Assembly (NCBI GenBank): GCA_034359265.1
Contig: CP136898.1
Coordinates: 54,673,501-54,737,500, forward strand
From: Canna indica
Lineage: Eukaryota; Streptophyta; Magnoliopsida; Zingiberales; Cannaceae
DNA length: 64,000 nucleotides
Direction of reading: 5' to 3'
How positions within the stretch are numbered: the stretch's first letter is position 1; every line of letters starts with the position of its first letter. Positions 36,761 through 50,880 of this stretch are shown piece after piece. The notes beneath the pieces are model-generated. The model was not told the DNA's origin, did no database searches, and worked only from the letters and a program-made list of their open reading frames with translations. The position numbers were made by a program, and so were the translations under genes.

Positions 36761-39700
36761 GTGAATGTTCTGGAGTCGCTCGGGACTCAGATTGCTGGGC
36801 GATTTGAGTCGATACCCCGCTGTTCAATCAGTCGGCTTCGTTCAAGATTCTATTCGAAAAATCTTGCAATTCTTTGCATTAGTTTGTCAAAAATAACTCG
36901 ATTAACAACTTCTCCCATCACAGTGAATGTTCTGGAGTCGCTCGAGACTCAGATTTCTGGTCGTTTCGAGTCGATACCCCGAAGTTCAATCCGTAGGCTT
37001 CGTTCAAGATTCTATTCGAAAAATCTTGCAATTCTTTGCAATAGTCTATAAAAAATAACTCGATTAACAACTTCTCCCATCACAGTGAATGTTCTGGAGT
37101 CGCTCGAGACTCAGATTGTTGGGCGTTTCGAGTCGATACCCCGCTGTTCAATCAATCGGCTTCGTTCAAGATTCTATTCAAAAAATCTTGCAATTCTTTG
37201 CATTAGTCTGTCAAAAATAACTCGATTAACAACTTCTCCCATCACAGTCAATGTTCTGGAGTCGCTCGTGACTCAGATTGCTGGGTATTTCGAGTCGATA
37301 CCCCGCTGTTCAATCAGTCGGCTTCGTTCAAGATTCTATTCAAAAAATCTTGCAATTCTTTGCATTAGTCTATCAAAAATAACTCGATTAACAACTTCTC
37401 CCATCACAGTGAATGTTCTGGAGTCGCTCGAGACTCAGATTTCTGGTCGTTTCGAGTCGATACCCCGAAGTTCAATCCGTAGGCTTCGTTCAAGATTCTA
37501 TTCGAAAAATCTTGCAATTCTTTGCAATAGTCTATAAAAAATAACTCGATTAACAACTTCTCCCATCACAGTGAATGTTCTGGAGTCGCTCGAGACTCAG
37601 ATTGTTGGGCGTTTCGAGTCGATACCCCGCTGTTCAATCAGTCGGCTTCGTTCAAGATTCTATTCAAAAAATCTTGCAATTCTTTGCATTAGTCTGTCAA
37701 AAATAACTCGATTAACAACTTCTCCCATCACAGTGAATGTTCTGGAGTCGCTCGTGACTCAGATTGCTGGGCATTTCGAGTCGATACCCCGCTGTTCAAT
37801 CAGTCGGCTTCGTTCAAGATTCTATTCAAAAAATCTTGCAATTCTTTGCATTAGTCTATCAAAAATAACTCGATTAACAACTTCTCCCATCATAGTGAAT
37901 GTTCTGGAGTCGCTCGAGACTCAGATTTCTGGTCGTTTCGAGTCGATACCCCGAAGTTCAATCCGTAGGCTTCGTTCAAGATTCTATTCGAAAAATCTTG
38001 CAATTCTTTGCAATAGTCTATAAAAAATAACTCGATTAACAACTTCTCCCATCACAGTGAATGTTCTGGAGTCGCTCGAGACTCAGATTGTTGGGCGTTT
38101 CGAGTCGATACCCCGCTGTTCAATCAGTCGGCTTCGTTCAAGATTCTATTCAAAAAATCTTGCAATTCTTTGCATTAGTCTGTCAAAAATAACTCGATTA
38201 ACAATTTCTCCCATCACAGTGAATGTTCTGGAGTCGCTCGAGACTCAGATTGCTGGGCGTTTCGAGTCGATACCCCGTTGTTCAATTAGTCAGCTTCGTT
38301 CAAGATTCTATTCGAAAAATCTTGCAATTCTTGGCATTAGTCTGTCAAAAATAACTCGATTAACAACTTCTCCCACCACAGTGAATGTTCTGGAGTCGCT
38401 TTAGACACAGATTTCTGGTCGTTTCGAGCCGATACCCCGAAGTTCAATCCGTAGGCTTCGTTCAAGATTCTATTTGAAAAATCTTGCAATTCTTTGCAAT
38501 ATAGTCTGTAAAAAATAACTCGATTAACAACTTATCCCATCACAGTGAATGTTCTGGAGTCGCTCGAGACTCAGATTGCTGGGCGTTTCGAGTCGATACC
38601 CCGCTGTTCAATCAGTCGGCTTCGTTCAAGATTCTATTCAAAAAATCTTGCAATTCTTTGCATTAGTCTGTCAAAAATAACTCGATTAACAACTTCTCCC
38701 ATCACAGTGAATGTTCTGGAGTCGCTTGAGACACAGATTTCTGGTCGTTTCGAGCCGATACCCCGAAGTTCAATCCGTAGGCTTCGTTCAAGATTCTATT
38801 CGAAAAATCTTGCAATTCTTTGCAATATAGTCTGTAAAAAATAACTCGATTAACAACTTCTCCCATCACAGTGAATGTTTTGGAGTCGCTCGGGACTCAG
38901 ATTGCTGGGCGATTTGAGTCGATACCCCGCTGTTCAATCAGTCGGCTTCGTTCAAGATTCTATTCGAAAAATCTTGCAATTCTTTGCATTAGTTTGTCAA
39001 AAATAACTCGATTAACAACTTCTCCCATCACAGTGAATGTTCTGGAGTCGCTCGAGACTCAGATTTCTGGTCGTTTCGAGTCGATACCCCGAAGTTCAAT
39101 CCGTAGGCTTCGTTCAAGATTCTATTCGAAAAATCTTGCAATTCTTTGCAATAGTCTATAAAAAATAACTCGATTAACAACTTCTCCCATCACAGTGAAT
39201 GTTCTGGAGTCGCTCGAGACTCAGATTGTTGGGCATTTCGAGTCGATACCCCGCTGTTCAATCAGTCGGCTTCGTTCAAGATTCTATTCAAAAAATCTTG
39301 CAATTCTTTGCATTAGTCTGTCAAAAATAACTCGATTAACAACTTCTCCCATCACAGTGAATGTTCTGGAGTCGCTCGTGACTCAGATTGCTGGGCATTT
39401 CGAGTCGATACCCCGCTGTTCAATCAGTCGGCTTCGTTCAAGATTCTATTCAAAAAATCATGCAATTCTTTGCATTAGTCTATCAAAAATAACTCGATTA
39501 ACAACTTCTCCCATCACAGTGAATGTTCTAGAGTCGCTCGAGACTCAGATTTCTGGTCGTTTCGAGTCGATACCCCGAAGTTCAATCCGTAGGCTTCGTT
39601 CAAGATTCTATTCGAAAAATCTTGCAATTCTTTGCAATAGTCTATAAAAAATAACTCGATTAACAACATCTCCCATCACAGTGAATGTTCTGGAGTCGCT

Positions 39701-42114
39701 CGAGACTCAGATTGTTGGGCGTTTCGAGTCGATACCCCGCTGTTCAATCAGTCGGCTTCGTTCAAGATTCTATTCAAAAAATCTTGCAATTCTTTGCATT
39801 AGTCTGTCAAAAATAACTCGATTAACAACTTCTCCCATCACAGTGAATGTTCTGGAGTCGCTCGTGACTCAGATTGCTGGGCATTTCGAGTCGATACCCC
39901 GCTGTTCAATCAGTCGGCTTCGTTCAAGATTATATTTAAAAAATCTTGCAATTCTTTGCATTAGTCTATCAAAAATAACTCGATTAACAACTTCTCCCAT
40001 CACAGTGAATGTTCTGGAGTCGCTCGAGACTCAGATTTATGGTCGTTTCGAGTCGATACCCCGAAGTTCAATCCGTAGGCTTCGTTCAAGATTCTATTCG
40101 AAAAATCTTGCAATTCTTTGCAATAGTCTATAAAAAATAACTCTTTTAACAACTTCTCCCATCACAGTGAATGTTCTGGAGTCGCTCGAGACTCAGATTG
40201 TTGGGCGTTTCGAGTCGATACCCCGCTGTTCAATCAGTCGACTTCGTTCAAGATTCTATTCAAAAAATCTTGCAATTCTTTGCATTAGTCTGTCAAAAAT
40301 AACTCGATTAACAACTTCTCCCATCACAGTGAATGTTCTGGAGTCGCTCGTGACTCAGATTGCTGGGCATTTCGAGTCGATACCCCGCTGTTCAATCAGT
40401 CGGCTTCGTTCAAGATTCTATTCGAAAAATCTTGCAATTCTTTGCATTAGTCTATCAAAAATAACTCGATTAACAACTTCTCACATCACAGTGAATGTTC
40501 TGGAGTCGCTCGAGACTCAGATTTCTGGTCGTTTCGAGTCGATACCCCGAAGTTCAATCCGTAGGCTTCGTTCAAGATTCTATTTGAAAAATCTTGCAAT
40601 TCTTTGCAATATAGTCTGTAAAAAATAACTCGATTAACAACTTATCCCATCACAGTGAATGTTCTGGAGTCGCTCGAGACTCAGATTGCTGGGCGTTTCG
40701 AGTCGATACCCCGCTGTTCAATCAGTCGGCTTCGTTCAAGATTCTATTCGAAAAATCTTGCAATTCTTTGCATTAGTCTGTCAAAAATAACTCGATTAAC
40801 AACTTCTCTCATCACAGTGAATGTTCTGGAGTCGCTTGAGACACAGATTTCAGGTCATTTCGAGCCGATACCCCGAAGTTCAATCCGTAGGCTTCGTTCA
40901 AGATTCTATTCGAAAAATCTTGCAATTCTTTGCAATATAGTCTGTAAAAAATAACTCGATTAACAACTTCTCCCATCACAGTGAATGTTCTGGAGTCGCT
41001 CGGGACTCAGATTGCTGGGCGATTTGAGTCGATACCCCGCTGTTCAATCAGTCGGCTTCGTTCAAGATTCTATTCGAAAAATCTTGCAATTCTTTGCATT
41101 AGTTTGTCAAAAATAACTCGATTAACAACTTCTCCCATCACAGTGAATGTTCTGGAGTCGCTCGAGACTCAGATTTCTGGTCGTTTCGAGTCGATACCCC
41201 GAAGTTCAATCCGTAGGCTTCGTTCAAGATTCTATTCGAAAAATCTTGCAATTCTTTGCAATAGTCTATAAAAAATAACTCGATTAACAACTTCTCCCAT
41301 CACAGTGAATGTTCTGGAGTCGCTCGAGACTCAGATTGTTGGGCGTTTCGAGTCGATACCCCGCTGTTCAATCAATCGGCTTCGTTCAAGATTCTATTCA
41401 AAAAATCTTGCAATTCTTTGCATTAGTCTGTCAAAAATAACTCGATTAACAACTTCTCCCATCACAGTCAATGTTCTGGAGTCGCTCGTGACTCAGATTG
41501 CTGGGTATTTCGAGTCGATACCCCGCTGTTCAATCAGTCGGCTTCGTTCAAGATTCTATTCAAAAAATCTTGCAATTCTTTGCATTAGTCTATCAAAAAT
41601 AACTCGATTAACAACTTCTCCCATCACAGTGAATGTTCTGGAGTCGCTCGAGACTCAGATTTCTGGTCGTTTCGAGTCGATACCCCGAAGTTCAATCCGT
41701 AGGCTTCGTTCAAGATTCTATTCGAAAAATCTTGCAATTCTTTGCAATAGTCTATAAAAAATAACTCGATTAACAACTTCTCCCATCACAGTGAATGTTC
41801 TGGAGTCGCTCGAGACTCAGATTGTTGGGCGTTTCGAGTCGATACCCCGCTGTTCAATCAGTCGGCTTCGTTCAAGATTCTATTCAAAAAATCTTGCAAT
41901 TCTTTGCATTAGTCTGTCAAAAATAACTCGATTAACAACTTCTCCCATCACAGTGAATGTTCTGGAGTCGCTCGTGACTCAGATTGCTGGGCATTTCGAG
42001 TCGATACCCCGCTGTTCAATCAGTCGGCTTCGTTCAAGATTCTATTCAAAAAATCTTGCAATTCTTTGCATTAGTCTATCAAAAATAACTCGATTAACAA
42101 CTTCTCCCATCACA

Positions 42115-42276
42115 GTGAATGTTCTGGAGTCGCTCGAGACTCAGATTTATGGTCGTTTCGAGTCGATACCCCGAAGTTCAATCCGTAGGCTTCGTTCAAG
42201 ATTCTATTCAAAAAATCTTGCAATTCTTTGCATTAGTCTATCAAAAATAACTCGATTAACAACTTCTCCCATCACA
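42115..42276 (+). repeat. B/A chimeric monomer (gatttatggtcg front, A tail)
   Basis: It has a B front (gatttatggtcg, gaagttcaatccgtaggc) and an A-type tail (gcattagtctatc). It is the reciprocal kind of the A3/B1 chimeras. Similar units are at 43251-43412 and 44875-45036. Because the A tail lacks the TAA, the GTG frame reads through this B unit. Confidence 0.84.
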
Positions 42277-42438
42277 GTGAATGTTCTGGAGTCGCTCGAG
42301 ACTCAGATTTATGGTCGTTTCGAGTCGATACCCCGAAGTTCAATCCGTAGGCTTCGTTCAAGATTCTATTCGAAAAATCTTGCAATTCTTTGCAATAGTC
42401 TATAAAAAATAACTCGATTAACAACTTCTCCCATCACA

Positions 42439-43574
42439 GTGAATGTTCTGGAGTCGCTCGAGACTCAGATTGTTGGGCGTTTCGAGTCGATACCCCGCTG
42501 TTCAATCAGTCGACTTCGTTCAAGATTCTATTCAAAAAATCTTGCAATTCTTTGCATTAGTCTGTCAAAAATAACTCGATTAACAACTTCTCCCATCACA
42601 GTGAATGTTCTGGAGTCGCTCGTGACTCAGATTGCTGGGCATTTCGAGTCGATACCCCGCTGTTCAATCAGTCGGCTTCGTTCAAGATTCTATTCGAAAA
42701 ATCTTGCAATTCTTTGCATTAGTCTATCAAAAATAACTCGATTAACAACTTCTCCCATCACAGTGAATGTTCTGGAGTCGCTCGAGACTCAGATTTCTGG
42801 TCGTTTCGAGTCGATACCCCGAAGTTCAATCCGTAGGCTTCGTTCAAGATTCTATTTGAAAAATCTTGCAATTCTTTGCAATATAGTCTGTAAAAAATAA
42901 CTCGATTAACAACTTATCCCATCACAGTGAATGTTCTGGAGTCGCTCGAGACTCAGATTGCTGGGCGTTTCGAGTCGATACCCCGCTGTTCAATCAGTCG
43001 GCTTCGTTCAAGATTCTATTCGAAAAATCTTGCAATTCTTTGCATTAGTCTGTCAAAAATAACTCGATTAACAACTTCTCTCATCACAGTGAATGTTCTG
43101 GAGTCGCTTGAGACACAGATTTCAGGTCGTTTCGAGCCGATACCCCGCTGTTCAATCAGTCGGCTTCGTTCAAGATTCTATTCGAAAAATCTTGCAATTC
43201 ATTGCATTAGTCTATCAAAAATAACTCGATTAACAACTTCTCCCATCAAAGTGAATGTTCTGGAGTCGCTCGAGACTCAGATTTATGGTCGTTTCGAGTC
43301 GATACCCCGAAGTTCAATCCGTAGGCTTCGTTCAAGATTCTATTCAAAAAATCTTGCAATTCTTTGCATTAGTCTATCAAAAATAACTCGATTAACAACT
43401 TCTCCCATCACAGTGAATGTTCTGGAGTCGCTTGAGACTCAGATTTATGGTCGTTTCGAGTCGATACCCCGAAGTTCAATCCGTAGGCTTCGTTCAAGAT
43501 TCTATTCGAAAAATCTTGCAATTCTTTGCAATAGTCTATAAAAAATAACTCGATTAACAACTTCTCCCATCACA
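42439..43574 (+). repeat. 1,136-bp seven-monomer block with B-to-A chimeras
   Basis: Order: A1, A2, B3, A4, B2/A chimera, B/A chimera, B1, where the last two carry gatttatggtcg. It is closely related to the following 1,624-bp blocks, which insert A6-B2-A4 in the middle. The seven-monomer form is either the ancestor of those blocks or a deletion derivative. Confidence 0.8.
43089..43250 (+). repeat. B2/A chimeric monomer
   Basis: It has a B2 front (cttgagacacag, gatttcaggtcg, gagccgata) joined to an A tail (ctgttcaatcagtcggc, gcattagt). The switch lies just after the ccccg of gataccccg. Equivalent chimeras are at 44225-44386 and 45849-46010, copied with the 1,624-bp register. Confidence 0.85.
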
Positions 43575-46500
43575 GTGAATGTTCTGGAGTCGCTCGAGAC
43601 TCAGATTGTTGGGCGTTTCGAGTCGATACCCCGCTGTTCAATCAGTCGACTTCGTTCAAGATTCTATTCAAAAAATCTTGCAATTCTTTGCATTAGTCTG
43701 TCAAAAATAACTCGATTAACAACTTCTCCCATCACAGTGAATGTTCTGGAGTCGCTCGTGACTCAGATTGCTGGGCATTTCGAGTCGATACCCCGCTGTT
43801 CAATCAGTCGGCTTCGTTCAAGATTCTATTCAAAAAATCTTGCAATTCTTTGCATTAGTCTATCAAAAATAACTCGATTAACAACTTCTCACATCACAGT
43901 GAATGTTCTGGAGTCGCTCGAGACTCAGATTTCTGGTCGTTTCGAGTCGATACCCCGAAGTTCAATCCGTAGGCTTCGTTCAAGATTCTATTTGAAAAAT
44001 CTTGCAATTCTTTGCAATATAGTCTGTAAAAAATAACTCGATTAACAACTTATCCCATCACAGTGAATGTTCTGGAGTCGCTCGAGACTCAGATTGCTGG
44101 GCGTTTCGAGTCGATACCCCGCTGTTCAATCAGTCGGCTTCGTTCAAGATTCTATTCGAAAAATCTTGCAATTCTTTGCATTAGTCTGTCAAAAATAACT
44201 CGATTAACAACTTCTCTCATCACAGTGAATGTTCTGGAGTCGCTTGAGACACAGATTTCAGGTCGTTTCGAGCCGATACCCCGCTGTTCAATCAGTCGGC
44301 TTCGTTCAAGATTCTATTCGAAAAATCTTGCAATTCTTTGCATTAGTCTATCAAAAATAACTCGATTAACAACTTCTCCCATCACAGTGAATGTTCTGGA
44401 GTCGCTCGAGACTCAGATTGCTGGGCGTTTCGAGTCGATACCCCGCTGTTCAATTAGTCAGCTTCGTTCAAGATTCTATTCGAAAAATCTTGCAATTCTT
44501 GGCATTAGTCTGTCAAAAATAACTCGATTAACAACTTCTCCCACCACAGTGAATGTTCTGGAGTCGCTTGAGACACAGATTTCTGGTCGTTTCGAGCCGA
44601 TACCCCGAAGTTCAATCCGTAGGCTTCGTTCAAGATTCTATTTGAAAAATCTTGCAATTCTTTGCAATATAGTCTGTAAAAAATAACTCGATTAACAACT
44701 TATCCCATCACAGTGAATGTTCTGGAGTCGCTCGAGACTCAGATTGCTGGGCGATTTGAGTCGATACCCCGCTGTTCAATCAGTCGGCTTCGTTCAAGAT
44801 TCTATTCGAAAAATCTTGCAATTCATTGCATTAGTCTATCAAAAATAACTCGATTAACAACTTCTCCCATCAAAGTGAATGTTCTGGAGTCGCTCGAGAC
44901 TCAGATTTATGGTCGTTTCGAGTCGATACCCCGAAGTTCAATCCGTAGGCTTCGTTCAAGATTCTATTCAAAAAATCTTGCAATTCTTTGCATTAGTCTA
45001 TCAAAAATAACTCGATTAACAACTTCTCCCATCACAGTGAATGTTCTGGAGTCGCTTGAGACTCAGATTTATGGTCGTTTCGAGTCGATACCCCGAAGTT
45101 CAATCCGTAGGCTTCGTTCAAGATTCTATTCGAAAAATCTTGCAATTCTTTGCAATAGTCTATAAAAAATAACTCGATTAACAACTTCTCCCATCACAGT
45201 GAATGTTCTGGAGTCGCTCGAGACTCAGATTGTTGGGCGTTTCGAGTCGATACCCCGCTGTTCAATCAGTCGACTTCGTTCAAGATTCTATTCAAAAAAT
45301 CTTGCAATTCTTTGCATTAGTCTGTCAAAAATAACTCGATTAACAACTTCTCCCATCACAGTGAATGTTCTGGAGTCGCTCGTGACTCAGATTGCTGGGC
45401 ATTTCGAGTCGATACCCCGCTGTTCAATCAGTCGGCTTCGTTCAAGATTCTATTCGAAAAATCTTGCAATTCTTTGCATTAGTCTATCAAAAATAACTCG
45501 ATTAACAACTTCTCACATCACAGTGAATGTTCTGGAGTCGCTCGAGACTCAGATTTCTGGTCGTTTCGAGTCGATACCCCGAAGTTCAATCCGTAGGCTT
45601 CGTTCAAGATTCTATTTGAAAAATCTTGCAATTCTTTGCAATATAGTCTGTAAAAAATAACTCGATTAACAACTTATCCCATCACAGTGAATGTTCTGGA
45701 GTCGCTCGAGACTCAGATTGCTGGGCGTTTCGAGTCGATACCCCGCTGTTCAATCAGTCGGCTTCGTTCAAGATTCTATTCGAAAAATCTTGCAATTCTT
45801 TGCATTAGTCTGTCAAAAATAACTCGATTAACAACTTCTCTCATCACAGTGAATGTTCTGGAGTCGCTTGAGACACAGATTTCAGGTCGTTTCGAGCCGA
45901 TACCCCGCTGTTCAATCAGTCGGCTTCGTTCAAGATTCTATTCGAAAAATCTTGCAATTCTTTGCATTAGTCTATCAAAAATAACTCGATTAACAACTTC
46001 TCCCATCACAGTGAATGTTCTGGAGTCGCTCGAGACTCAGATTGCTGGGCGTTTCGAGTCGATACCCCGCTGTTCAATTAGTCAGCTTCGTTCAAGATTC
46101 TATTCGAAAAATCTTGCAATTCTTGGCATTAGTCTGTCAAAAATAACTCGATTAACAACTTCTCCCACCACAGTGAATGTTCTGGAGTCGCTTGAGACAC
46201 AGATTTCTGGTCGTTTCGAGCCGATACCCCGAAGTTCAATCCGTAGGCTTCGTTCAAGATTCTATTTGAAAAATCTTGCAATTCTTTGCAATATAGTCTG
46301 TAAAAAATAACTCGATTAACAACTTATCCCATCACAGTGAATGTTCTGGAGTCGCTCGAGACTCAGATTGCTGGGCGATTTGAGTCGATACCCCGCTGTT
46401 CAATCAGTCGGCTTCGTTCAAGATTCTATTCGAAAAATCTTGCAATTCTTTGCATTAGTCTATCAAAAATAACTCGATTAACAACTTCTCCCATTACAGT

Positions 46501-49500
46501 GAATGTTCTGGAGTCGCTCGAGACTCAGATTTCTGGTCATTTCGAGTCGATACCCCGAAGTTCAATCCGTAGGCTTCGTTAAAGATTCTATTCGAAAAAT
46601 CTTGCAATTCTTTGCAATAGTCTATAAAAAATAACTCGATTAACAACTTCTCCCATCACAGTGAATGTTCTGGAGTCGCTCGAGACTCAGATTGCTGGGC
46701 GTTTCGAGTCGATACCCCGCTGTTCAATTAGTCAGCTTCGTTCAAGATTCTATTCGAAAAATCTTGCAATTCTTGGCATTAGTCTGTCAAAAATAACTCG
46801 ATTAACAACTTCTCCCACCACAGTGAATGTTCTAGAGTCGCTTCAGACACAGATTTCTGGTCGTTTCGAGCCGATACCCCGAAGTTCAATCCGTAGGCTT
46901 CGTTCAAGATTCTATTCGAAAAATCTTGCAATTCTTTGCAATATAGTCTGTAAAAAATAACTCGATTAACAACTTATCCCATCACAGTGAATGTTCTGGA
47001 GTCGCTCGAGACTCAAATTGCTGGGCGATTTGAGTCGATACCCCGCTGTTCAATCAGTCGGCTTCATTCAAGATTCTATTCGAAAAATCTTGCAATTCTT
47101 TGCATTAGTTTGTCAAAAATAACTCGATTAACAACTTCTCCCATCACAGTGAATGTTCTGGAGTCGCTCGAGACTCAGATTTCTGGTCGTTTCGAGTCGA
47201 TACCCCGAAGTTCAATCCGTAGGCTTCGTTCATGATTCTATTCGAAAAATCTTGCAATTCTTTGCAATAGTCTATAAAAAATAACTCGATTAACAACTTC
47301 TCCCATCACAGTGAATGTTCTGGAGTCGCTCGAGACTCAGATTGTTGGGCGTTTCGAGTCGATACCCCGCTGTTCAATCAGTCGGCTTCGTTCAAGATTC
47401 TATTCAAAAAATCTTGCAATTCTTTGCATTAGTCTGTCAAAAATAACTCGATTAACAACTTCTCCCATCACAGTGAATGTTCTGGAGTCGCTCGTGACTC
47501 AGATTGCTGGGCATTTTGAGTCGATACCCTGCTGTTCAATCAGTCGGCTTCGTTCAAGATTCTATTCGAAAAATCTTGCAATTCTTTGCATTAGTCTATC
47601 AAAAATAACTCGATTAACAACTTCTTCCATCACAGTGAATGTTCTGGAGTCGCTCGAGACTCAGATTGCTGGGCGTTTCGAGTCGATACCCCGCTGTTCA
47701 ATTAGTCAGCTTCGTTCAAGATTCTATTCGAAAAATCTTGCAATTCTTGGCATTAGTCTGTCAAAAATAACTCGATTAACAACTTCTCCCACCACAGTGA
47801 ATGTTCTGGAGTCGCTTGAGACACAGATTTCTGGTCGTTTCGAGCCGATACCCCGAAGTTCAATCCGTAGGCTTCGTTCAAGATTCTATTTGAAAAATCT
47901 TGCAATTCTTTGCAATATAGTCTGTAAAAAATAACTCGATTAACAACTTATCCCATCACAGTGAATGTTCTGGAGTCGCTCGAGACTCAGATTGCTGGGC
48001 GATTTGAGTCGATACCCCGCTGTTCAATCAGTCGGCTTCGTTCAAGATTCTATTCGAAAAATCTTGCAATTTTTTGCATTAGTCTATCAAAAATAACTCG
48101 ATTAACAACTTCTCCCATCACAGTGAATGTTCTGGAGTCGCTCGAGACTCAGATTTCTGGTCGTTTCGAGTCGATACCCCGAAGTTCAATCCGTAGGCTT
48201 CGTTAAAGATTCTATTCGAAAAATCTTGCAATTCTTTGCAATAGTCTATAAAAAATAACTCGATTAACAACTTCTCCCATCACAGTGAATGTTCTGGAGT
48301 CGCTCGAGACTCAGATTGCTGGGCGTTTCAAGTCGATACCCCGCTGTTCAATTAGTCAGCTTCGTTCAAGATTCTATTCGAAAAATCTTGCAATTCTTGG
48401 CATTAGTCTGTCAAAAATAACTCGATTAACAACTTCTCCCACCACAGTGAATGTTCTGGAGTCGCTTGAGACACAGATTTCTGGTCGTTTCGAGCCGATA
48501 CCCCGAAGTTCAATCCGTAGGCTTCGTTCAAGATTCTATTCGAAAAATCTTGCAATTCTTTGCAATATAGTCTGTAAAAAATAACTCGATTAACAACTTA
48601 TCCCATCACAGTGAATGTTCTGGAGTCGCTCGAGACTCAGATTGCTGGGCGATTTGAGTCGATACCCCGCTGTTCAATCAGTCGGCTTCGTTCAAGATTC
48701 TATTCGAAAAATCTTGCAATTCTTTGCATTAGTTTGTCAAAAATAACTCGATTAACAACTTCTCCCATCACAGTGAATGTTCTGGAGTCGCTCGAGACTC
48801 AGATTTCTGGTCGTTTCGAGTCGATACCCCGAAGTTCAATCCGTAGGCTTCGTTCAAGATTCTATTCAAAAAATCTTGCAATTCTTTGCAATAGTCTATA
48901 AAAAATAACTCGATTAACAACTTCTCCCATCACAGTGAATGTTCTGGAGTCGCTCGAGACTCAGATTGTTGGGCATTTCGAGTCGATACCCCGCTGTTCA
49001 ATCAGTCGGCTTCGTTCAAGATTCTATTCAAAAAATCTTGCAATTCTTTGCATTAGTCTGTCAAAAATAACTCGATTAACAACTTCTCCCATCACAGTGA
49101 ATGTTCTGGAGTCGCTCGTGACTCAGATTGCTGGGCATTTCGAGTCGATACCCCGCTGTTCAATCAGTCGGCTTCGTTCAAGATTCTATTCGAAAAATCT
49201 TGCAATTCTTTGCATTAGTCTATCAAAAATAACTCGATTAACAACTTCTTCCATCACAGTGAATGTTCTGGAGTCGCTCGAGACTCAGATTGCTGGGCGT
49301 TTCGAGTCGATACCCCGCTGTTCAATTAGTCAGCTTCGTTCAAGATTCTATTCGAAAAATCTTGCAATTCTTGGCATTAGTCTGTCAAAAATAACTCGAT
49401 TAACAACTTCTCCCACCACAGTGAATGTTCTGGAGTCGCTTGAGACACAGATTTCTGGTCGTTTCGAGCCGATACCCCGAAGTTCAATCCGTAGGCTTCG

Positions 49501-49558
49501 TTCAAGATTCTATTTGAAAAATCTTGCAATTCTTTGCAATATAGTCTGTAAAAAATAA
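43575..49558 (+). repeat. 1,624-bp 10-monomer register, several partial copies
   Basis: Homologous positions recur 1,624 bp apart in three overlapping pairs: 43575-44874 with 45199-46498, 46011-47310 with 47635-48934, and 47311-48284 with 48935-49908. Private words marking the pairs include tctcacatcac, gatttcaggtcg, cgttaaagattc and cttcttccatcac. Copies diverge at their edges, so the blocks have been reshuffled. Confidence 0.8.
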
Positions 49559-50718
49559 CTCGATTAACAACTTATCCCATCACAGTGAATGTTCTGGAGT
49601 CGCTCGAGACTCAGATTGCTGGGCGTTTCGAGTCGATACCCCGCTGTTCAATCAGTCGGCTTCGTTCAAGATTCTATTCGAAAAATCTTGCAATTCTTTG
49701 CATTAGTCTATCAAAAATAACTCGATTAACAACTTCTCCCATCACAGTGAATGTTCTGGAGTCGCTCGAGACTCAGATTTCTGGTCGTTTCGAGTCGATA
49801 CCCCGAAGTTCAATCCGTAGGCTTCGTTCAAGATTCTATACGAAAAATCTTGCAATTCTTTGCAATAGTCTATAAAAAATAACTCGATTAACAACTTCTC
49901 CCATCACAGTGAATGTTCTGGAGTCGCTCGAGACTCAGATTGTTGGGCGTTTCGAGTCGATACCGCGCTGTTCAATCAGTCGGCTTCGTTCAAGATTCTA
50001 TTCAAAAAATCTTGCAATTCTTTGCATTATTCTGTCAAAAATAACTCGATTAACAACTTCTCCCATCACAGTGAATGTTCTGGAGTCGCTCGTGACTCAG
50101 ATTGCTGGGCATTTCGAGTCGATACCCCGCTGTTCAATCAGTCGGCTTCGTTCAAGATTCTATTCGAAAAATCTTGCAATTCTTTGCATTAGTCTATCAA
50201 AAATAACTCGATTAACAACTTCTCCCATCACAGTGAATGTTCTGGAGTCGCTCGAGACTCAGATTTCTGGTCGTTTCGAGTCGATACCCCGAAGTTCAAT
50301 CCGTAGGCTTCGTTCAAGATGCTATACGAAAAATCTTGCAATTCTTTGCAATAGTCTATAAAAAATAACTCGATTAACAACTTCTCCCATCACAGTGAAT
50401 GTTCTGGAGTCGCTCGAGACTCAGATTGTTGGGCGTTTCGAGTCGATACCCCGCTGTTCAATCAGTCGGCTTCGTTCAAGATTCTATTCAAAAAATCTTG
50501 CAATTCTTTGCATTAGTCTGTCAAAAATAACTCGATTAACAACTTCTCCCATCACAGTGAATGTTCTAGAGTCGCTCGTGACTCAGATTGCTGGGCATTT
50601 CGAGTCGATACCCCGCTGTTCAATCAGTCGGCTTCGTTCAAGATTCTATTCGAAAAATCTTGCAATTCTTTGCATTAGTCTATCAAAAATAACTTGATTA
50701 ACAACTTCTCCCATCACA

Positions 50719-50880
50719 GTGAACGTTCTGGAGTCGCTCGAGACTCAGATTGCTGGGCGTTTCGAGTCGATACCCCGCTGTTCAATTAGTCAGCTTCGTT
50801 CAAGATTCTATTCGAAAAATCTTGCAATTCTTGGCATTAGTCTGTCAAAAATAACTCGATTAACAACTTCTCCCACCACA
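50719..50880 (+). repeat. A6 monomer (cttggcattag subtype)
   Basis: An A-type unit with aattagtcagcttcg and cttggcattag. A6 first appears near 29.1 kb and then recurs to the right end, always followed by a B2-like unit. The following linker reads tctcccaccac instead of tctcccatcac, another change locked across the unit boundary. This copy also has GTGAACGTTC at its start. Confidence 0.88.

Larger units (their letters stand above)
33023..42276 (+). repeat. Large HOR: 5,034-bp copy followed by a 4,220-bp copy
   Basis: Copy 1 runs 33023-38056 (31 monomers) and copy 2 from 38057 to about 42276. Shared private variants include gtcgctttagacac, gaatgttttgg, aacatctccc, aactcttttaac, agattatatttaaa, gatttatggtcg, cacagtcaatg and gggtatttcg. 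The length difference equals the internal 814-bp duplication in copy 1. The end of copy 2 is approximate because it merges into a gatttatggtcg-rich region. Confidence 0.86.
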
